From Anaerolineae bacterium (GTDB taxonomy: Bacteria; Chloroflexota; Anaerolineae; UBA1429): a DNA stretch of 19,663 bases. Location: the NCBI GenBank assembly GCA_016928125.1, contig JAFGLK010000303.1, positions 1 to 19,663 of the forward strand, given 5' to 3'. The translations under genes and the position numbers were made by a program. The notes under the pieces are model-generated. The model saw only the letters and a program-made list of their open reading frames with translations, did no database searches and had not been told where the DNA came from. Below are positions 15,015-19,663 of this stretch, piece after piece. Positions within the stretch are counted from its first letter, which is position 1; every line of letters begins with the position of its first letter.

Positions 15015-16061
15015 ATGAGCATACCAACCCCCAGCCCCGATGAATGGCGCCGGCTCTACGCGGCAGCGATGGCCATCAAGGCCCTGGCGCCATGGCAATG
15101 GATGGAAGAGTGGCAGGTCTTTGGCGTGCAGGACCCGGAGAGCGATGAGATCGGCTTTGTCAGCGTGATGGGCGCCCTAGGCGAGCATCTGGCTCTGGCG
15201 GTCTATCGAGGCTTCCAGGGGCTTTGGCTGTTCCAGGACTATGCTGAAAACGCCTCGCCCGAGGAGGCCGACAAGCTGTACGAGATCCCCCACTTGTCGG
15301 CGTCGTTCGAGGATCGCAGCGAGACGACGCAGCGGGACCGCGACATCATCAAGAGCCTCGGCCTATCGTTTCGCGGCCGACAGGCCTGGCCCCTGTTTCG
15401 CAGCATTCACCGGGGCTACCTGCCCTGGTATCTCGAGCCCCAGGAGACGCATTTCCTGGCCTGTGCCTTGGAGCAGACCGTCCAGGTCGCCCCGCGCGTG
15501 CGGGCCAACCCCGAGATCCTGGAGCCGGCTGGCCCCACGACTTATCTGCTGCGCAAGGCGCAATCGGGCGCGGCTGGCTTGACTTGGGAGGATCAGGTAG
15601 TCGACGCAGCAGCCTGGGAGCCCGAAGGGATCAGCATCAACATCTCGGGGCCCGAGATGCGCGCCTTTCGAGCCTTGCCGGCAGGCCGAGGCGAGCTCGA
15701 GGCGGACTTTTTCACCATGCCCATCATTATCGGGGAGCGAGGCGAGCGCCCCTATGCGCCGCGCATGTTGATTCTCGTGGAAAGAGGGAGCGGTTTCATC
15801 GTGGGCTTTGAGATGCTCGCGCCCGAGCCCTCGCTGGAAGCGATATGGGGCAAGCTTCCGAATCTGGTGCTGGCGAACTGCGCCAAGTGGGGAGCGCGCC
15901 CGAGGCGCATGTATGTGCGCTCACCGTTCCTGTATGGGTTGCTAGAGCCGGTGGCGGCACAGTTGGGCTTGCCGGTGGAGCACCAGGATAACCTCAGAAC
16001 CCTGGCGGGCGCCAAAAGCAGCTTCCTCGGCATGCTTGAGCGGCAGGGGCGCTTCGGCTAG
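15015..16061 (+). CDS. Conserved protein of unknown function (DUF7309/DUF6930-like)
   Basis: The 348-residue product is soluble, with no signal or membrane segment. Its N-terminal half (about 5-160) contains PWQWMEEWQVFGVQDP, then EIGFVSVMGALGEHLALAVY and an acidic middle. Its C-terminal half includes RAFRALPAGRGELEADFF, FIVGFEMLAPEPS and an ending with paired helices. This resembles the DUF7309 plus DUF6930 proteins found in several bacterial phyla; the assignment is from memory of the pattern. No catalytic motif is recognised. Start: ATG 15015 follows AGAGGGG by 6 nt; an in-frame start at 14955 lies inside the hairpin and is rejected. A TTGACA at 14959-14964 could be a -35 but no convincing -10 follows. 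Downstream it converges with the small exported protein, 44 bp away. Confidence 0.75.
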   Translation: MSIPTPSPDEWRRLYAAAMAIKALAPWQWMEEWQVFGVQDPESDEIGFVSVMGALGEHLALAVYRGFQGLWLFQDYAENASPEEADKLYEIPHLSASFEDRSETTQRDRDIIKSLGLSFRGRQAWPLFRSIHRGYLPWYLEPQETHFLACALEQTVQVAPRVRANPEILEPAGPTTYLLRKAQSGAAGLTWEDQVVDAAAWEPEGISINISGPEMRAFRALPAGRGELEADFFTMPIIIGERGERPYAPRMLILVERGSGFIVGFEMLAPEPSLEAIWGKLPNLVLANCAKWGARPRRMYVRSPFLYGLLEPVAAQLGLPVEHQDNLRTLAGAKSSFLGMLERQGRFG

Positions 16062-16105
16062 AGACCTCGATTTTGGCATTCCGAGTGTGACGCAGCGGGC
16101 GCGCC

Positions 16106-16525
16106 TCAGGCGCCGCCATCCGGCTGTGCGCCGCAGCCCGGGGCAAGCTCTCCGCAGTCAGCCGGTGTGGGCTCGCAGGAGCCATCCACCAAGGGCGACC
16201 CGGCCCCCTCTTGCGCGCCCTCGGACAGAATGCAAGGTGCGCCCTGCAGGACCTGTTCGGCCTCGGCGGCCATTTCCGCCGCCGTCACGCACAGGCGCGC
16301 GCCCCCTGGCGCAAGGGCCTCAAGCCCTGTGCCATAGATCGTCTCTAGGGCCTTGGTCTCCTCTTGCGCCCGGGCTGCCGCAGTCGCGGCCGCATCGGCA
16401 GCGCAGACGGGCTCCTGCCCCACGGACGAGGGCTGAGCACCCGCCCTCAAATTCAGGAGGGCCACCGCCAGAGCGACAAGCGACACGCCCAGCACAACCA
16501 GCCCGGTGAGTTTCCGCCACCCCAT
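16106..16525 (-). CDS. Small exported or membrane-anchored protein with six cysteines
   Basis: No family is recognised. The 139-residue product starts MGWRK, followed by a hydrophobic segment (about 7-25) and then AGAQ, so it could be an uncleaved anchor or a signal peptide cut near residue 30. No lipobox is clear. The remainder is Ala/Glu/Gly-rich with six cysteines (41, 79, 98, 117, 124, 131), an even number that would allow disulfides outside the cell. Support for a real gene comes from AAGGAGGG just before ATG 16525, a TATAAT promoter about 55 bp upstream, and the signal-like start. The frame extends further upstream to 16618, but that part overlaps the promoter. The opposite-strand frame here is Pro/Arg-rich and looks like a shadow. 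Confidence 0.68.
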   Translation of the reverse strand: MGWRKLTGLVVLGVSLVALAVALLNLRAGAQPSSVGQEPVCAADAAATAAARAQEETKALETIYGTGLEALAPGGARLCVTAAEMAAEAEQVLQGAPCILSEGAQEGAGSPLVDGSCEPTPADCGELAPGCGAQPDGGA

Positions 16526-16579
16526 AGACCCTCCTTCCAACTGTGTCATGGCAGCAGGCGCCTGATCTGTATTATTAAG

Positions 16580-16608
16580 ATTATAGACCAAATTTATCCG
16601 CAAATCAA
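16580..16608 (-). promoter_or_regulatory. Promoter of the small exported protein gene
   Basis: On the minus strand TTGATT (16608-16603, 4 of 6), a 17-bp spacer and a perfect TATAAT (16585-16580) lie in an AT-rich patch. Transcription would begin near 16573, about 48 nt before the ATG. It diverges from the aminotransferase promoter. Confidence 0.68.
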
Positions 16609-16657
16609 AAGCAGCCAAAATGGGAACCTGCGCTGGTTCTCACCTTGCGGGCATGTG

Positions 16658-16685
16658 TGCACATGACGCCGTTCCGTGGTAGAAT
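16658..16685 (+). promoter_or_regulatory. Extended -10 promoter of the aminotransferase operon
   Basis: TGCACA (16658-16663, 4 of 6), a 16-bp spacer and TAGAAT (16680-16685) preceded by TGG form an extended -10 promoter. The -35 overlaps an imperfect palindrome ATGTG-TG-CACAT (16653-16664) that could be an operator. Transcription would start near 16692, about 57 nt before the ATG. Confidence 0.5.
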
Positions 16686-16748
16686 GAACCACGCTTTGCG
16701 GCCGTGGCGACGCGGCCCTGAGACACCCGTTGGAGGGCATAGGACCTG

Positions 16749-17888
16749 ATGGTTGCCAAGCGAACGGAGCAGATTACCCCCTTCCTGGTGATGGATGTGC
16801 TCGAGCGCGCCCATGCCATGGAGCATAGCGGCACGGACGTGATCCATCTTGAGGTGGGCGAGCCAGATTTTGACACGCCCCAGTGTGTGAACGATGCTGT
16901 CTGGCGGGCCATCCAGGAGGGCTATACCCACTACACCCACAGCCTGGGGATGCTCGAGCTGCGCGAGGCCATCTGCCAGGTTTACGGCGACAAGTACGGC
17001 GTATCGGTGTCGCCCGAACAGGTGATCATCGCCTCGGGCACCTCCCCGGCCATGTTCCTGCTCTTCTCGGCGCTGCTCGATCCTGGAGACGAGGTGATCC
17101 TCTCCGACCCCTACTACGCCTGCTATCCGAATTTCATCCGCTTTGCTGAGGGGGTGCCCGTCTCCGTGCCGGTCTGCGAGGAGGATGGGTTCCAGTTGCG
17201 GCCCGAGTCGATCGCGCCCAGGATCACTGAGCGGACCCAGGCCATACTTATCAATTCGCCCTCGAATCCCACGGGCAACCTGCTCTCCGCCGAGCGCATG
17301 GACGCCATCGCCGGGCTTGGGCCTTACGTTGTCTCCGACGAGATCTACCACGGCCTGGTCTATGAAGGCCAGGAGCACTCGATCCTCGAGTTCACGGATC
17401 ACGCTTTTGTGTTCAACGGCTTCTCCAAGATCTACGCCATGACGGGGCTGCGGCTGGGCTACCTCATCGCGCCGCGCGACTATATCCGGCCGATCCAGAA
17501 GCTGCAGCAGAACTTTTTCATCTCAGCCAATTCGGTGGTGCAGATGGCTGGCATCGCGGCTCTTCGCGAGAGCGCCGCGGATGTGGCGCAGATGAAGCGC
17601 ATCTATAACGAACGTCGCGTGTACATGGTGCGGCGCCTCAAGGAGCTCGGATTCGGGATCGCTGTCGAGCCCACAGGCGCCTTTTATGTGTTTGCCAACG
17701 CCAAGCATCTTTCCCATGATTCGTACTCCTTGGCGTTCGATATCCTTGAGCGCGCCCACGTGGGCGTGGCGCCAGGCATCGACTTCGGCCAGCAAGGCGA
17801 GGGCTATCTGCGCTTCTCGTACGCCAACTCGCTGGAGAATATCAGAGAGGGGCTGGATCGCGTCGAGCGCTATCTGAGTGGACGTTGA
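16749..17888 (+). CDS. PLP-dependent class I/II aminotransferase
   Basis: The 379-residue product is a fold-type I aminotransferase of the aspartate aminotransferase group. Motifs: LEVGEPDFDTP near 34-44, NSPSNPTG with Asn173, SDEIY with Asp197 and Tyr200, and FNGFSKIYAMTGLRLGY with the PLP lysine Lys227 and phosphate-binding Arg235. The C-terminal YLRFSYANS holds the expected substrate-carboxylate Arg. Length is normal (about 380-400). ATG 16749 follows AGGA and, further up, GGAGGG. Exact substrate (Asp, Ala, aromatic or a special amino acid) cannot be read from the sequence. It leads a tight plus-strand run with a methyltransferase 19 bp downstream. Confidence 0.93.
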   Translation: MVAKRTEQITPFLVMDVLERAHAMEHSGTDVIHLEVGEPDFDTPQCVNDAVWRAIQEGYTHYTHSLGMLELREAICQVYGDKYGVSVSPEQVIIASGTSPAMFLLFSALLDPGDEVILSDPYYACYPNFIRFAEGVPVSVPVCEEDGFQLRPESIAPRITERTQAILINSPSNPTGNLLSAERMDAIAGLGPYVVSDEIYHGLVYEGQEHSILEFTDHAFVFNGFSKIYAMTGLRLGYLIAPRDYIRPIQKLQQNFFISANSVVQMAGIAALRESAADVAQMKRIYNERRVYMVRRLKELGFGIAVEPTGAFYVFANAKHLSHDSYSLAFDILERAHVGVAPGIDFGQQGEGYLRFSYANSLENIREGLDRVERYLSGR

Positions 17889-17907
17889 TCGGAGATAGAG
17901 CGGAACG

Positions 17908-18603
17908 ATGAGTGAATCCGACAACGCGACGCCGCACGTTTCCACACACTATGATCGGCAGGTGCGTGAGACCATCCCCTTTTATGAGACGATGCAGCAC
18001 GAGGCCGTGGATCTGGTTCAGGGCATCAAACCACAGGCCGATTGCTGGCTCGATACCGGCTGCGGCACGGGCTATCTCCTCGAATTGGCGCTTTCACGGT
18101 TCCCCAGGACGCGCTTTCTGTTGGCTGATCCCGCCGAGGCGATGCTGGCGCAGGCCAGGGCGCGCCTTGAGGCTAAGGCTCAGGGCCGCGTGACCTTTCT
18201 GTTCCCCGTTTGCAGCCAGGATCTGGCGGCCTGTCTGGATCGCGAGAGGCCCGATGTTGTCACCGCGATCCAATGCCACCACTACCTCGACCGAGCCGGG
18301 CGCCGGGCTGCCGTAGAGGCTTGCTTTGCTGTGCTCAAGGATGAGGGCCTTTTCGTCACCATAGAGAATATCGCCCCGGCCACCGAGCGTGGGGTGCGCA
18401 TCGGCCTGGAGCGTTGGGGACGCTTCCAGCGCGCCCAAGGCCGATCGGATGAGACGGTCGCTGCACACCTATTGCGCTACAACGCGGCCTACTATCCCAT
18501 CACGCTACGCGAGCACCTGGAGCTGCTTCAGCTGGTGGGCTTTCGCACGGTGGAGCTGTTCTGGTACGCGCAGATGCAGGCTGGGCTCTACGCCATCAAG
18601 TGA
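17908..18603 (+). CDS. SAM-dependent class I methyltransferase
   Basis: The 231-residue product has the Rossmann methyltransferase fold. Motif I is LDTGCGTG at 48-55, an acidic residue after strand 2 is Asp74 (LLADPAEAML), and motifs near VVTAIQCHHYLD and LKDEGLFVTIENIAP match the group that includes UbiE/TrmR-like and small-molecule methyltransferases. The substrate is not assigned. ATG 17908 has only a modest GCGGAA upstream. It starts 19 bp after the aminotransferase stop and so is almost surely co-transcribed with it. Confidence 0.9.
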   Translation: MSESDNATPHVSTHYDRQVRETIPFYETMQHEAVDLVQGIKPQADCWLDTGCGTGYLLELALSRFPRTRFLLADPAEAMLAQARARLEAKAQGRVTFLFPVCSQDLAACLDRERPDVVTAIQCHHYLDRAGRRAAVEACFAVLKDEGLFVTIENIAPATERGVRIGLERWGRFQRAQGRSDETVAAHLLRYNAAYYPITLREHLELLQLVGFRTVELFWYAQMQAGLYAIK

Positions 18604-18671
18604 GGGCGTACGTGGGGGTTCGCCCCCAGGAGTTGGATCCAGGCACCACGCATGCAGGCGAGACGTCACCC

Positions 18672-19253
18672 ATGTCATCTAGCCATGAGAGCTTTCCCGT
18701 CCTGTACACCGATCGTCTGATCCTGCGCGAGCCGCGGGACAGCGATTGCGAGCGCCTCTGGCGCGTCAGCCGCGACCGGAGTGTGATGCGCTACTATGGC
18801 ATGGAGCCTTTCCGTTCCGTGCAGGAGGCGCGTCAGGAGATTCGCTGGATGCGAGACCTCTACAGCAACGACTGCGGCATCCGCTGGGTGATCGTGGAGC
18901 GCCGCCGCGACGCAGATGGCTATATTGGCGATGTGGGGTTCCACAACTATGCCCCGCGCCATGGCCGAGCCGAGCTGGGCTACAAACTGGACCGCGATTT
19001 CTGGCGGCGCGGGCTGATGTCGGAGGCTCTCGGCGTCGTGCTGGCTCATGGGTTCGAGAGCTTGGGCCTCAACCGCATCGAGGCCGTGGTCGATCCACGC
19101 AACGCCACTTCGCTGGGCCTGTTGCACAAGCTGGGCTTTAGCAAGGAGGGCCTGTTGCGGGAGTACGAGCGGGAACGCAGCGGCTTTGCAGACCTGCTCA
19201 TGCTCTCGCTTCTGCGGCGCGAGTGGACACGGGTCGAAAGCCCTGGCCTCTAG
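18672..19253 (+). CDS. GNAT-family N-acetyltransferase (RimJ/RimL type)
   Basis: The 193-residue product has the RimJ/RimL-type GNAT layout: an N-terminal TDRLILREPRDSDCERLW, central ELGYKLDRDFWRRGLMSEA with the acetyl-CoA loop (RRGLMSEA), and LNRIEAVVDPRNATSLGLLHKLGF. Such enzymes acetylate protein N-termini or small amines; the acceptor here is unknown. Start: ATG 18672 gives the usual family N-terminus. An in-frame GTG at 18600 overlaps the methyltransferase stop (GTGA) and would add 24 residues, but has no ribosome site; neither start is strong. It is the third gene of the run, 68 bp after the methyltransferase (or overlapping it if GTG is used). Confidence 0.88.
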   Translation: MSSSHESFPVLYTDRLILREPRDSDCERLWRVSRDRSVMRYYGMEPFRSVQEARQEIRWMRDLYSNDCGIRWVIVERRRDADGYIGDVGFHNYAPRHGRAELGYKLDRDFWRRGLMSEALGVVLAHGFESLGLNRIEAVVDPRNATSLGLLHKLGFSKEGLLREYERERSGFADLLMLSLLRREWTRVESPGL

Positions 19254-19268
19254 AAGGAGTGTTGCAGC

Positions 19269-19663
19269 GTGTTGAGCGTTTCAGAGAGATGGCGCAGACT
19301 CTATCCCGGGGCGGTGGTGGGCGTCCTGGCCATGGGCGACGTGGCCAATCCGGAGCAGCACAGCGGCCTGGAGGAGCGCAAGCTCGCCCTGGAGGCCGAG
19401 CTGCGGCAGCGCTATGCGGGCTACGACCGGCCGTCTTTGCGCGCCTTGCCCATCTTGCAGGCCTATGCGGACTATTACAAGCGCTTTCGCAAGACCTACC
19501 ATGTGCAGCTCCAGATCGAGTCGGTGGCCTTTCAGGGTCGATCGATCCCCAGCGTCGCGGCGCTGGTGGAGACTATGTTCATGGCCGAGCTGGAGACCTC
19601 ACTGCTCACGGCGGTGCACGATCTGGACGCCGTCAGGCCGCCAGTGCGCCTGGACGTCGCCGC
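19269..19663 (+). CDS. B3/B4 tRNA-binding-domain protein, partial
   Basis: 131 codons are visible before the right edge. The N-terminal part (RRLYPGAVVGVLAMGDVANP, then an ALEAELRQRY helix, then LPILQAYADYYKRF) matches free-standing B3/B4-domain proteins. This is the editing domain of the phenylalanyl-tRNA synthetase beta subunit, where it removes mischarged Tyr. PAVxALVE-like SIPSVAALVETMFMAELE follows, with the pattern of the domain core. Free-standing copies are thought to be editing factors or amino-acid/tRNA binders, but are little studied. Start: GTG 19269 lies 9 nt after AAGGAG and 15 bp after the GNAT stop, so it belongs to the same operon. Total length and C-terminus are out of view. 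Confidence 0.78.
   Translation, partial: MLSVSERWRRLYPGAVVGVLAMGDVANPEQHSGLEERKLALEAELRQRYAGYDRPSLRALPILQAYADYYKRFRKTYHVQLQIESVAFQGRSIPSVAALVETMFMAELETSLLTAVHDLDAVRPPVRLDVA

Noticed and set aside
16098..16114. GGCGC/GCGCC hairpin between the convergent DUF gene and small exported protein gene
   Set aside because: A 5-bp stem overlapping the stop codon and without a T-run is too weak to call a terminator.
16036..16509. 157-residue Pro/Arg-rich plus-strand frame opposite the small exported protein
   Set aside because: Composition is typical of a shadow frame; the minus-strand frame has promoter, ribosome site and a signal-like start.

Overview
The window is about 19.7 kb of GC-rich bacterial chromosome (roughly 60-65% G+C by eye). 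It is densely coded with mostly housekeeping genes, each with a recognisable family signature. The gene types (a long SMC, a DRG-like TGS GTPase, a PflX-type radical SAM protein, a long-form PRPP synthetase, a K+-independent H+-pyrophosphatase) and the sequence style suggest a Chloroflexota-like (Anaerolineae-type) or similar deep-branching bacterium. That placement is an inference from overall resemblance. No rRNA, tRNA, CRISPR array, insertion sequence or phage gene was seen.

Region 1 (1-5.9 kb, minus strand) is one transcription unit: aspS, then rnc, then smc, which runs off the left edge. It is read from a TATAAT promoter near 5874-5901. rnc and smc overlap by 10 bp. The AspRS carries the His typical of non-discriminating enzymes. 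The RNase III has Ala where the third catalytic acidic residue is expected. Region 2 (5.9-8.9 kb, plus strand) holds an aspartate/glutamate racemase-family gene, a DRG-type TGS-domain GTPase and an isoprenylcysteine methyltransferase-like membrane protein. The first two have candidate promoters of their own.

Region 3 (9.0-12.3 kb, minus strand) holds a PflX-like radical SAM gene and then a two-gene nucleotide unit. A long-form PRPP synthetase overlaps a divergent thymidylate synthase at TGATG, so 5-phosphoribosyl-1-diphosphate supply and dTMP synthesis look translationally coupled. Region 4 (12.3-14.96 kb, plus strand) is hppA, a proton-pumping membrane pyrophosphatase. It has a near-consensus promoter (TTGACA, 17 bp, TATGAT), a 240-nt leader with several hairpins, and a strong hairpin after its stop.

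Region 5 (15.0-16.6 kb) has a plus-strand gene resembling DUF7309/DUF6930 proteins and, convergent with it, a small cysteine-containing exported or membrane-anchored protein with a good promoter. Region 6 (16.65 kb to the right edge, plus strand) is a tight run: class I aminotransferase, SAM methyltransferase, GNAT acetyltransferase and a B3/B4-domain protein cut by the edge. The small exported protein and this operon are divergently transcribed from about 100 bp of shared upstream DNA.

No clear new multi-gene system is visible. The items most worth checking are the hppA leader, the changed RNase III active site, the PRPP synthetase/thymidylate synthase pair, the B3/B4 operon and the competing hairpins in the aspS leader.
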